Source: Bacillota bacterium
Lineage (GTDB): Bacteria > Bacillota > Sulfobacillia > Sulfobacillales > JAIMBI01
DNA length: 35,531 nt
Assembly: GCA_021846565.1 (NCBI GenBank)
Contig: JAJZWS010000030.1
Location: 1 to 35,531 of the forward strand
Direction of reading: 5' to 3'
Shown here: positions 24,450-32,313 of the stretch, one piece after another
Layout of the letters: each line of letters opens with the position of its first letter
Position numbering within the stretch: the stretch's first letter is position 1
The notes under the pieces: model-generated
The model's database searches: none
Told to the model about the DNA's origin: nothing
Seen by the model: the letters and a program-made list of their open reading frames with translations, nothing else
Made by a program: the position numbers and the translations under genes

Positions 24450-27107
24450 CTAGGACACCGCGTCGAGCGCGACCTGGGCGGCCACGCCCGCGTGCGCCAA
24501 CAGCGCCACCTGGTCTGGGTGGCACGTGAGAAACAGCACCTGATGCCGCTCGGCAAACTCGCCGAGCACGTCAATCATGACGCGCTGCCGGATTGGGTCG
24601 GCATTGACCAGGATGTCATCCACCACAATGGGCATAGACCGCCCGCGTCGGGACTGTTCTTCGATCCAGGCCAGCCGAAACGCCAGGTAGAGTTGCTCTC
24701 GGGCTCCCCGGGACAGGGCTTCCGCGCGATACACCGCCCCGTCCGTCGCCTGCACCTCCAGGCTTTCGTCGTCCGTCGCCCACAGCGCCCCGTAGCGCCC
24801 GGCGGTCATGCGGCCGAACAGGCGCTGGGTGTCCTGCATCACTTGCGGCTGCCGCTCGCGCCTCAGGGCTTCACGCGCCACCTGGAGCGCCGCCTCCGTC
24901 CAAAACAGTTCGAGCCAGGCCAGTGCCCCCCGCTGGACCTCCTGGCGGCACAGTTCCCGCTGAAGGCGGGCTTCCGCCAGCGTGCCGGATTGCTCCAGCG
25001 CCTGGCGTGCCTGCCGTGCCGTCGCCAGCTGCCCCATGGCGCGGTCCCGCTCGTCGGAAAGGCGTTGGCGCGCCCCCGCCACGCGCTGGCGCTCGTCCGC
25101 GAGGTGTTCGGCGGTCCATGCGTGAAACACCGACTGGAACTCCGACCCCAATGACTGGACGACGCCGTCCGCGCTCAAACGCTGCGACAAGCGCACCACC
25201 TCGCGGCGGGCCTGCCGCCAAGCGGCCGCCCGCTCCATCTGGGTCGCAAATTCTTCGGCCGACCGGGCCTCCACAGACTGCCAGATGGATGCCAGCGCGT
25301 CATGCGCCGCCACGCGGCGCTCGACGGCTTGCCGGAGCTCGCCGCGCGCCCACGCCTCCTGCCGCAGCAACTGGTCCCAGCCGTGCCGGTGCTCGCGCCA
25401 GGCTTGCCACGTCTCGAGGGACTGCCCCCCCTCGAGGTGCGCGCGGTCCAGGACCGGTGCCGCCTCCGCCCAAAACTGCTCGACGGCTGCGCGGCTGGCC
25501 GCCACGACGCGCCGGCGTTCCTCCACTTCGGCAGTGAGCTCACCCCACCGGGGGGCTTGCGCCAACAGCGCACGCGCCCCGTCCACCGTGAGGCTGGGCA
25601 GGTTCGCGTCCTGCCAGAAGCGGGTCCAGGCGCGCTGGGCCTGCTCGGCCGCGCGCACGGCGGCGTCCCGCTCGGCCCGGGCTCGCGCGAGTTGCGGGGC
25701 GTCAATCCCCTCGTCCTCCGGCACGGGCACGTCGGCCCCGGCGCTCATCACCCGCCAGGCCGCCAGGCCGCCGGCGCCGGCGGCCAAGATGCCGGCTACC
25801 CAGGACCAGGGCGGAGGGAGAAACCCGGCCACCAGCGCCAGCACCGCCGCCGCGATTGCCAGCAACGGCACCCGGGTCAGCTCCTGGGTGCGGGTCGCGC
25901 GGGCATGCTCCGCGGCAATGAGCGTCCGCCGCCACACCTCGTCCGCCGCCGTGAGCCGCTGTTCGGCCTCACGGCGTGCGCCCTCCGCCACTTCCATCGC
26001 TGAACCAAACGCCTCGATGCCGTCGGCGAGTTGGAGCGCCCGCGCCGGCCAGTCGTCCGTTGGATCCACGCCGAGATGCTTGGCCAGCACCGCGAGCTGC
26101 TGACGCGCCAGGTCCAGCGTCACGGATTGCCGCTCCGCCTCCTCCTGCCGGCGCTGGACGGTTGGCCAGCGATCCACCAGCGCCTGCCAGGCCGGGTCTT
26201 GCAGCGCCGCCACGAGGGACGCCTCCGGCAGTGCCCGCCGCACCTCGGCCAGCCGCGCCTCGGCAGCATCCACCGCCAAGCGGGCGGCATTCAGGTTCTG
26301 GGCCGCGTCCCGTGCCCGCTCACTGGCATCGGGGGGCCAGCCGGCCACGTCGGGATCGCGCGCCACGGCCGCCGTGGCCTGCTCCCACTGAGTCCAGTCA
26401 GGCCAAAGCGCCGCCAGCCGGTCAAGGCGCTCCTGCTGCCCAGCCAGCTCGCGGTCCGCGGCCGCCAGCCGCTCGGCCGCCTCCGCGGCCCGACGTTCGT
26501 CCTGCTTTAAGCGATGCCAGGTAGCTTCCGTGCGTTCGGCCCGGTTCACCGCGTCGGTGGCGTCCCGCAAAGCCCGCTGGGCCTGGTTGAGTGAAGGTTT
26601 CTGGCCGCGAGGCAAATAAAGGCCCTCGCGTGCTTTTTTGAGGGAGGCCAGCACCTGCTGAAGGTTTAAACTCACCCCCAACCCCGCCGACAGCAACTGC
26701 GCCCCCACCTGGTCGCCCTTGAGCGACCCGATTTCCTGCAGTTCCGTGAGGCCAAAGGCGTAAACGTTGTGGTAGAGGCCCCGAGTCGTGCCGGCCAGCA
26801 TGGTGTCGAGCGCAGCCACGTCCAACACCTGACCGCCGGCGTCCCGGATACTGGTTCCTTGCCGCGTCCGTTCCACCCACAGCGCATGGCCGTCCTCGCT
26901 CACCAGCTCCGCGCGACCGCCCCAGCCCGGCTCTTTGGGCCCCGTCCCCCGCGCGGGCCCAAACAGCAGCAGGCGCAGCAGTTCCATGAGGGATGACTTG
27001 CCCGCCTCGTTGGGCCCTTCGATGATGGTGAGGCCTTTGGCCGGCAGCCGGAGTGACCGTCGCTCCAGCGGCCCGAACCGGTCCACGTGCAGCTGGCGAA
27101 TCCACAT
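24450..27107 (-). CDS. yhaN: AAA/SMC-like ATPase of the YhaN family
   Basis: The 885-residue protein begins with MWIRQLHVDRFGPLE and Walker A GPNEAGKSS (residues 31-39). The middle is a long Gln/Arg/Glu-rich coiled coil, interrupted near residues 410-455 by two hydrophobic helices (LLAIAAAVLALVAGFLPPPW and VAGILAAGAGGLAAW) in place of a zinc hook. The C-terminus has the ABC signature LSRGAREQLYLAFRLA (about 797) and Walker B MPIVVDDILVNAD (about 822). This is the YhaN layout, related to SbcC/Rad50. With the preceding nuclease it should form a membrane-associated DNA end-processing complex. ATG 27107 is one base after the nuclease stop, so coupling is likely; further upstream codons are inside that gene. 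Confidence 0.9.
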   Translation of the reverse strand: MWIRQLHVDRFGPLERRSLRLPAKGLTIIEGPNEAGKSSLMELLRLLLFGPARGTGPKEPGWGGRAELVSEDGHALWVERTRQGTSIRDAGGQVLDVAALDTMLAGTTRGLYHNVYAFGLTELQEIGSLKGDQVGAQLLSAGLGVSLNLQQVLASLKKAREGLYLPRGQKPSLNQAQRALRDATDAVNRAERTEATWHRLKQDERRAAEAAERLAAADRELAGQQERLDRLAALWPDWTQWEQATAAVARDPDVAGWPPDASERARDAAQNLNAARLAVDAAEARLAEVRRALPEASLVAALQDPAWQALVDRWPTVQRRQEEAERQSVTLDLARQQLAVLAKHLGVDPTDDWPARALQLADGIEAFGSAMEVAEGARREAEQRLTAADEVWRRTLIAAEHARATRTQELTRVPLLAIAAAVLALVAGFLPPPWSWVAGILAAGAGGLAAWRVMSAGADVPVPEDEGIDAPQLARARAERDAAVRAAEQAQRAWTRFWQDANLPSLTVDGARALLAQAPRWGELTAEVEERRRVVAASRAAVEQFWAEAAPVLDRAHLEGGQSLETWQAWREHRHGWDQLLRQEAWARGELRQAVERRVAAHDALASIWQSVEARSAEEFATQMERAAAWRQARREVVRLSQRLSADGVVQSLGSEFQSVFHAWTAEHLADERQRVAGARQRLSDERDRAMGQLATARQARQALEQSGTLAEARLQRELCRQEVQRGALAWLELFWTEAALQVAREALRRERQPQVMQDTQRLFGRMTAGRYGALWATDDESLEVQATDGAVYRAEALSRGAREQLYLAFRLAWIEEQSRRGRSMPIVVDDILVNADPIRQRVMIDVLGEFAERHQVLFLTCHPDQVALLAHAGVAAQVALDAVS

Positions 27108-27108
27108 G

Positions 27109-28341
27109 CTACCTGACCTCCTCGGCAGGCAATTCCTCGCCCAGCGTCTCCTTAAGCCGGTCCTGTACCCGTTGGCGCATCTCCTGCGCGAGACGGGGCG
27201 ACCATGTGTCGGCAAAGGGCCAAATGTCCTTCCAGTCAGACGGCAGCGCCAGGCGGTCCACTTCGGTCAGCGCCCGCGCCAACAAGCCGTCGGGCGGATC
27301 TGCGACGACGGGCCGCGCCAGATGGGACACGATGGACTCCACAAAGACGAAGCCCGGGCGCGGCTCGCTGTCCGACAACCGCTCCGCCATCACCAGCCAA
27401 TCGTCGGGTGCGAGCCCTGCCAACGGTGACCGGCCAGTGAGTTCGATCCGCACCAGCGTCCCGTCTTCTCCGCCTACGGCGGTGCGATCGGCCAAGGCTG
27501 CCGCGAGGCGTTCCTCGACTCGGTCCGCGTACACTTCCCCCGTCACATCCAGAGCCAGCGTGCGCCACCCGACCGGTGCCAGCGGATGAAACGCCACCCG
27601 TACCCTCCCCCAGGCGTCCACATGGCCGACCAGCGCGCCCTTGGGGCCCTCTTCCCGGGGATGCCGCCCCTGCAGATTGCCGGGGTATACGACCCACGGC
27701 GATTCCGACAGCACGGCCCGGTGGTGGATGTGGCCCAGCGCCCAGTAGTCAAAACCGCGCGCCGTCAAATCCGTCAGGTGCGCAGGGGCATAGTTGTCGT
27801 GGCCCGGCTGGGCGCCCACAGTGCCGTGCAGGACCGCCATGGCCCAGGGCGCCTCGTCGTCCCGCACAAACTGCTCGGCGTACGACTCCAGGACGCGGGC
27901 CTCGGGATAGGAAATGCCGTACACGGCGCACAGGGGCTGGGCCGGATCGACGGGGTCCGGCACCACCACGTGCTCCACGCGTCCCGCAGGGAAGCGGGTC
28001 AGATTGGCCGGCCAGCCAATGTCCACGGCGAGCGTGTCAAACGGGTCGTGGTTGCCGTGCGCCCAAAAAACCCGGATGCCGTGTTCTCCCAGACGCGCGA
28101 TGCCATCGCGCAACGCGAACTGCGCCCGCAGGCTTGGAGCGGTGTGGTCAAACACATCGCCCGCCCACACCACCAGATCCACGGATTCGACCACCGCCAA
28201 ATCCAGCAGGCGCTCAAAAGCCCTGAGGCTGGCATCCTGCAGTACGGGGCGGAGCCAGGGCGCCGCACGTCCCACGCCGCGAAACGGACTGTCCAAGTGC
28301 AGATCGGCGGCATGCAGAAAGCGAAAGGGTCTGCCGGCCAT
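27109..28341 (-). CDS. yhaO: DNA repair exonuclease, metallophosphoesterase family (YhaO/SbcD-like)
   Basis: The 410-residue protein has all phosphoesterase motifs in order: ADLHLD (Asp13, His15), WAGDVFDH, AHGNHDPFD, a histidine in VLHGTVG, and GHIHHR. The C-terminal part (about 280-410) is the capping region that contacts the ATPase in SbcD/Mre11 relatives. Such enzymes use two metal ions to cut DNA ends. ATG 28341 follows CGGAGG by 8 bases; the frame is open to 28419 without a better site. It is paired with the YhaN-type ATPase, one base apart. It lies 59 bases downstream of the SDR gene and may be transcribed with it. Confidence 0.9.
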   Translation of the reverse strand: MAGRPFRFLHAADLHLDSPFRGVGRAAPWLRPVLQDASLRAFERLLDLAVVESVDLVVWAGDVFDHTAPSLRAQFALRDGIARLGEHGIRVFWAHGNHDPFDTLAVDIGWPANLTRFPAGRVEHVVVPDPVDPAQPLCAVYGISYPEARVLESYAEQFVRDDEAPWAMAVLHGTVGAQPGHDNYAPAHLTDLTARGFDYWALGHIHHRAVLSESPWVVYPGNLQGRHPREEGPKGALVGHVDAWGRVRVAFHPLAPVGWRTLALDVTGEVYADRVEERLAAALADRTAVGGEDGTLVRIELTGRSPLAGLAPDDWLVMAERLSDSEPRPGFVFVESIVSHLARPVVADPPDGLLARALTEVDRLALPSDWKDIWPFADTWSPRLAQEMRQRVQDRLKETLGEELPAEEVR

Positions 28342-28400
28342 GTGGTATACCTCCGTCGTCTTCCTGGGCCTGCTCCGTTCGCTCAGTGCACCGGCGTCGG

Positions 28401-29120
28401 TCAGTAGCCCAACTGCCATCCATGGTCCACCGCAAGGGCTTGGCCCGTGACGCCACGGGCCCTGAGCAGAAACATGATCGCCGCGGTCACCTCCTCAGGG
28501 CTGGTCCACTGTTTGTCGGCCGCCCCGGCGGCACCGGCGGCGGCCGTCCCAACCGACACCCCCATGCCCGTCGTCATGGGCCCAGGCAACACAACGTTGA
28601 CGCCCGTGCCGACGGGGCCCCACTCCACTGCCAGGTGGCGCGCCAGGCCCAAAAGGCCTGCCTTGGCCGCGCCGTAGGCCGCGTCAGGTCCATCCCGCGG
28701 GGCCAGGTGGGCGTCGATGCTGCCCACCAGCACCACGCCCTGCGGAGCCGTGAGGATCGGTGCAATGGTGCGGGCCAGCGCAAATGCGGCGGTGAGGTTC
28801 ACCGCCATCGTCTGATCCCACTCGTCCGGCGTCGTATGGAGCGCTTCGTCAGCGTACACCACGCCCGCCGCATGGACCAGCGCCCCCACGGGGCGCTGGT
28901 CCAACGCCGTGCGCACGCGGTCGGCCACCGCCCATGGCGACCGCAGGTCCCCGACCACCCAGTCGTCGCAACCGGTACCACCGGGTGCTCGCGACACCCC
29001 CAGCACCAAGCCGCCCGCTCCCCGCCACGCGGTGGCGACGGCCTGCCCCACGGCGCCGGTGGCGCCGGTCAGCACCAGCCAGGTCGGGCTCATCGATGAG
29101 CTTGCGGGTTGCTGTGGCAC
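28401..29120 (-). CDS. Short-chain dehydrogenase/reductase
   Basis: The 239-residue protein has the SDR cofactor motif TGATGAVGQAV (about residues 18-28), HAAG in place of NNAG, and the catalytic set Ser134 (VGSIDAH), Tyr149 and Lys153 (AAYGAAKAG). The C-terminus (SPEEVTAAIMFLL, VTGQALAVDHGWQ) is typical of classical SDRs that oxidise or reduce alcohols and ketones with NAD(P)H. GTG 29120 follows AAGGGGGG by 6 bases; an ATG 9 codons in (29093) is an alternative start. It heads the leftward run toward YhaO/YhaN. The substrate cannot be told. Confidence 0.88.
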   Translation of the reverse strand: MPQQPASSSMSPTWLVLTGATGAVGQAVATAWRGAGGLVLGVSRAPGGTGCDDWVVGDLRSPWAVADRVRTALDQRPVGALVHAAGVVYADEALHTTPDEWDQTMAVNLTAAFALARTIAPILTAPQGVVLVGSIDAHLAPRDGPDAAYGAAKAGLLGLARHLAVEWGPVGTGVNVVLPGPMTTGMGVSVGTAAAGAAGAADKQWTSPEEVTAAIMFLLRARGVTGQALAVDHGWQLGY

Positions 29121-29267
29121 CCTGCGCCCCCCTTAACCTCGCTTCCGAGACGGTTGGATCCGAGTGTGATGGCCCGGCCGCTGGAGGGTTCCCCCAAAAG
29201 CCATGGCTCCCCTAGTGGTCCATCCCTCTCGGCACCCCGATACGTCGCGTGTTGACCTCTGCGGGCT

Positions 29268-29276
29268 AGTGTAGCA
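29268..29276 (-). promoter_or_regulatory. Candidate extended -10 promoter for the SDR gene
   Basis: On the lower strand TGC-TACACT forms an extended -10 element (TGn plus 4 of 6 matches). No good -35 is present, which extended -10 promoters tolerate. Transcription would start near 29261, about 140 bases before the GTG. Confidence 0.35.
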
Positions 29277-29378
29277 AAGTCTCCCGGCCCCCCGACTTCT
29301 TGTTCATGGCGGCGCCCGCTGCGCGAACAGTCCGTCGAGCTGCTCGGTGCGGGGGGATCTCGGCGGCGGGGGACGTCG

Positions 29379-29414
29379 ATGGACGGTGCCGGGCGAGGCC
29401 CGGACGCCGTCCAT
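29379..29414 (-). terminator. Terminator-like hairpin after the beta-propeller gene
   Basis: ATGGACGG pairs with CCGTCCAT, and inside it CCGGGC pairs with GCCCGG around a GAG loop. A 2/3-base internal bulge separates the two stems. It lies 45 bases after the stop codon at 29459. No clear T run follows, so it may act as a weak or factor-assisted terminator or 3'-end protector. Confidence 0.45.
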
Positions 29415-29458
29415 TTGCGGGAGGCCGCTGAACGTCACGCGAGATCCGCCGGACGGAT

Positions 29459-30589
29459 CTACTTCAGGACGTCGACGGTGTTGGTGTTGTCGTTGGTGAA
29501 GAACACCTTAAGGCGCCCGTGGGACACGGCGGCCGCCACGCCGAACAGCGCCGACCCCGCCCCGGTGCGGGGATTGACGGGCGTGCGGTCCAAAACCTTC
29601 TGGCCCACCACCCGAGCGCGCTTCCGACCGAGGCGCAGTTCCACCAAGTGGTTGTTGCCCTGGTTGACCACCAGCAGATCCCCGTTCAGCGGGTCAATCG
29701 TGATGCCCGCCGGCGCCTTTAGGGCGCCGCCCTGGTACACTAGGCGGCCCTGTCCCTGGTTCGGGGTGTTGGGCCCGTTCCAGTAGAACGCGCGAATCGA
29801 GTTGTCGGCTGCATCCGTCACATACACCATGTGCGTCGCGGGGTCGTACACCATGCCCTGGGGCCCCATGACGGTCCCGGCCGTGTTGCCCGCGTGGGCC
29901 AAGCCGGACCCGATAACCGCGACCTCGGTGTCTGTACTGAACGACGGGGGCGAGAACCCGTACATCGCGTCGATGGTCCCGGACAACCCGTTGGTTACCA
30001 GGAAAGCCGGCGCCGTCGGGTTGGGCACAAACACCTGGCCCCAGGGCCCGGCGAACTGCGAACGCGCGATCACACTCCCGCCATTGGGAAACACCTGCCC
30101 CTGGGGGGTCAGGACCATCACGTTGCCGTTGGTGCCCTCGGTCCCGAAGTTTGCGATCCACACGGGTCCCTTGGGACTCACGGCCAGGGCCACCGGGCCG
30201 GCGGCAGCGGTGGTCCAGGTCGAGACGGCCCCGGTCTGGGGGTTGATCGCCTCGATGGTGGACCCGGCCCCGTTCACGCCCGCCTGATTGTTGAAGTTGG
30301 ACACCAGCAGGTCGCCGTAGTACGGGTTGGGACTCGTCGCCGTGCCGGCAAAGGTGTCCCACACCACGCCATAGGGATTCGTGTCGCCATTGGCGGGATT
30401 GACGGTGCTGGCCACCACGTCAATCTGGTGCAGCGCACCGATGCCCGACCGGGCCACGGGCGCTGGGGCAGCGTGCGCCGCCGAAGCCCCCCTCGATACG
30501 CTCAAGGCTCCCATGGCGGCGAACAGGACCATCGATCCAATAACCCACGGACGCCGATTCCGCCTCCTCGTCAACTGCATCAACTGCAT
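29459..30589 (-). CDS. Secreted beta-propeller (NHL/YncE-like, TIGR03118-type) protein
   Basis: The 376-residue product begins MQLMQLTRRRNRRPW, then a hydrophobic core (VIGSMVLFAAMGALSV) and ASAAHAAP, a clear Sec signal peptide with cleavage near residue 40. The rest consists of repeated strands such as PYYGDLLVSNFNNQAG, GPVWIANFGTEG, GMVYDPATHMVYVTDAAD and GITIDPLNGDLLVVNQGNN. These are NHL/YncE-like propeller blades, about six in all. It should act outside the cell, in binding or scaffold functions. ATG 30589 follows GAGGAGG by 6 bases; a 9-bp tandem repeat supplies a second in-frame ATG. It is divergent from an ECF sigma/anti-sigma pair, which may control it. Confidence 0.75.
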   Translation of the reverse strand: MQLMQLTRRRNRRPWVIGSMVLFAAMGALSVSRGASAAHAAPAPVARSGIGALHQIDVVASTVNPANGDTNPYGVVWDTFAGTATSPNPYYGDLLVSNFNNQAGVNGAGSTIEAINPQTGAVSTWTTAAAGPVALAVSPKGPVWIANFGTEGTNGNVMVLTPQGQVFPNGGSVIARSQFAGPWGQVFVPNPTAPAFLVTNGLSGTIDAMYGFSPPSFSTDTEVAVIGSGLAHAGNTAGTVMGPQGMVYDPATHMVYVTDAADNSIRAFYWNGPNTPNQGQGRLVYQGGALKAPAGITIDPLNGDLLVVNQGNNHLVELRLGRKRARVVGQKVLDRTPVNPRTGAGSALFGVAAAVSHGRLKVFFTNDNTNTVDVLK

Positions 30590-30598
30590 CAACTGCCT
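30572..30598. repeat. Tandem repeat, 3 x 9 bp, over a translation start
   Basis: CAACTGCAT occurs twice and a third copy differs by one base (CAACTGCCT). Read leftward it gives in-frame ATGs at 30589 and 30580, just after GAGGAGG. The gene start therefore has a redundant ATG. Confidence 0.8.
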
Positions 30599-30751
30599 CC
30601 TCACGTCTTTCCCACGCAACTTGTCTCCACCCAGAGCGGATGGAACGTCACCATTCGGCTATTCGGGGCGGGGCCCGGATCGGTTTTAGCGGTGGTGCAG
30701 TTTTTTGATGCCGGTCGTCCGAGATCGGGCCGGCGTCCAGGACAAACTGTA

Positions 30752-30780
30752 TTGACACCCACGACCCCCATTTGGATAAT
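30752..30780 (+). promoter_or_regulatory. Near-consensus sigma-A promoter for the ECF sigma operon
   Basis: TTGACA (30752-30757, perfect) and GATAAT (30775-30780, 5 of 6) are exactly 17 bases apart. This is the best promoter in the window. Transcription would start near 30787, leaving a leader of 100-120 bases. That leader contains a CCGCCG/CGGCGG hairpin (30833-30853) followed by TTT, which might attenuate or delay expression. Confidence 0.75.
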
Positions 30781-30885
30781 CATTCCGTCCCCTCCCGGTT
30801 TCGACCCCGTGCCGCTGGATGTTGCGACCTCTCCGCCGCGTCTCCCTCGGCGGTTTGAATCCAATCCGGGCGTTGGTGCGAATAG

Positions 30886-31488
30886 GTGCAAGAGAGTGAT
30901 GTTAAAACCATGGCCCACCCTCGGGACGACGAGACGCTGTTGGCCGCCGTCCCGCGGGAACCGGACGGCATGGCGGAGCTGTACGCGCGCTGGGCGCCGC
31001 GCCTCGGCGCCATGATGCGGACGGCCGGCATTCCGGCGGCCGACATCCCGGACGTGCTGCAAGGGGTGTTTGTCGAGATATGGCGGCACGCCGGGCGCTT
31101 TGACGCTCGGCGCGGCTCCGCCGGCGCCTGGATGACTCAAATCGCGCGGCATCGCACCATTGATTTTTTGCGCCGCCATCGTCCCGCGGACGAATGGCGG
31201 GACGAGGGGGCGCCGCTCCCCGACCCGGACGACCGCCTGGTGGTGCAAGCCGGACTCAGGGCGCTCGATCCCCGGGAGCGGCGCTTGGTGGAGCTGGCGT
31301 ATTACTCCGGATTCAGTCAGCGAGAAATCGCTCAGCTCTGGGGGGTGCCGCTGGGCACGATCAAGACCTGGTCGCGTCGGGCGCTGCAAAAGATGCGGCG
31401 GGCGGTAACCGATGAGGGGGCAGACGACCCACAGCCGGACAGTCATGGACCGTCGCGCACGAACCGAAGGAGGCGACCAAGCCCGTGA
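30886..31488 (+). CDS. ECF-family RNA polymerase sigma factor
   Basis: The product of about 200 residues contains sigma region 2 (DVLQGVFVEIWRHAGRFDAR, WMTQIARHRTIDFLRRHR) and region 4 (LDPRERRLVELAYYSGFSQR, EIAQLWGVPLGTIKTWSRRA). Regions 1 and 3 are absent, as expected for extracytoplasmic-function factors of the SigK-like kind that pair with RskA anti-sigmas. The start is uncertain: GTG 30886 or ATG 30910 (MAHPRDDETLL), neither with a strong site; ATG 30910 fits the family better. The stop overlaps the anti-sigma start by 4 bases (GTGA). A near-consensus housekeeping promoter lies upstream. Confidence 0.9.
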   Translation: MQESDVKTMAHPRDDETLLAAVPREPDGMAELYARWAPRLGAMMRTAGIPAADIPDVLQGVFVEIWRHAGRFDARRGSAGAWMTQIARHRTIDFLRRHRPADEWRDEGAPLPDPDDRLVVQAGLRALDPRERRLVELAYYSGFSQREIAQLWGVPLGTIKTWSRRALQKMRRAVTDEGADDPQPDSHGPSRTNRRRRPSP

Positions 31489-32156
31489 AACATCCGAGCG
31501 ACCTAGACCTGATGGCGGCCGCCTCGGGCCTTCGCCCGACGACCGATCCGCTGGTGCGGCACGTGGCCACCTGCCATGCGTGCCGCGCACGGGCCCATGA
31601 CCTCACGGCGATGATGCCGTCCGCCGCCCCGGTCATCGAGCCTCCCCGCTGGTCCCACGTGGCGGACCGCGTGGGAGCGTTCCCGCGGCGGACCACCATC
31701 CGCCGAGCCGCGTGGGCGGCTCTGGCCCTGATGCTGGTGCTGGGCGTGTGGGGCCCGAAATTGGCGGGCGGCCCGGCCCCATGGGGGCCCCAGGCACTGT
31801 CGGTGCTGACGATGGGGCGGACCGTGACCCTCAGGGCGGTCCAAGCTCCCCACGGCGCCGTGCACCTCCGGTGGGATCCGGTCAGCGGGTGGGCGCTTAT
31901 AACCTCCAACACGCTGCCGCCCCTTCCAGCCGGGACCGTGTACGAACTGTGGTGGATCCACGGAACTCAGCACGTCCGGGCGGCTATCTTCCGCCCCGGA
32001 CCCGGGGGGCGCCTCTCGATGTGGGTCCGCTCCCAACGAAACTTTCGCGGCGTCACCGCGGCGGGCATCACCCGGGAACCCGCACCGGGCCTGGCCGCGC
32101 CGACCGCGCCCCCCCAGTACTATGGGAGCCTCGGCGGGCCCCCGGCCAAGTCCTGA
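31485..32156 (+). CDS. Anti-sigma factor, RskA-like
   Basis: The 223-residue protein has a cytoplasmic zinc-binding motif HxxxCxxC (His26, Cys30, Cys33), one membrane helix (about residues 75-90, AAWAALALMLVLGVWG) and an external RskA-type domain (GWALITSNTLPPLPAGTVYE, LWWIHGTQHVRAAIF). Such proteins hold the partner sigma factor at the membrane until regulated proteolysis frees it. The GTG start overlaps the sigma stop, so synthesis is coupled and near-equimolar. The RskA domain is the presumed sensor; the signal is unknown. Confidence 0.88.
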   Translation: MKHPSDLDLMAAASGLRPTTDPLVRHVATCHACRARAHDLTAMMPSAAPVIEPPRWSHVADRVGAFPRRTTIRRAAWAALALMLVLGVWGPKLAGGPAPWGPQALSVLTMGRTVTLRAVQAPHGAVHLRWDPVSGWALITSNTLPPLPAGTVYELWWIHGTQHVRAAIFRPGPGGRLSMWVRSQRNFRGVTAAGITREPAPGLAAPTAPPQYYGSLGGPPAKS

Positions 32157-32230
32157 TTGGGCGCCGCGCCTGTGCCGAAGCTTGGGGCCGCGGGCGTATG
32201 GCCCGGCACCTACTCGCGAAACAGGAAACC

Positions 32231-32239
32231 TGCTAGCAT
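32231..32239 (+). promoter_or_regulatory. Candidate extended -10 promoter for the DUF255 gene
   Basis: TGC-TAGCAT forms an extended -10 (TGn plus 4 of 6 matches) 75 bases before the ATG at 32314. There is no recognisable -35. It lies in the 157-base gap after the anti-sigma gene. Confidence 0.3.
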
Positions 32240-32313
32240 GGGAACACTGGTAGAGCGAACCTCAGAAGCCTGCGGGTCGCGGGCTCCACATTCATCAGGA
32301 AGAGAGTGAACCC

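Larger units (their letters stand above)
29121..29458. other. Intergenic region upstream of the SDR gene
   Basis: No coding frame is convincing. The region contains the candidate SDR promoter at 29268-29276, a leader of about 140 bases with a small AGCC-AT-GGCT hairpin followed by TTTT (lower strand), and a strong hairpin at 29379-29414 belonging to the propeller gene. I compared the leader by eye with common riboswitch motifs and matched none. Confidence 0.45.

Noticed and set aside
29121-29260. Riboswitch in the SDR leader
   Set aside because: Fragments such as CCGAGAGG and ACTAGGG recall TPP or guanidine-I motifs, but their order and the pairing do not fit either consensus.
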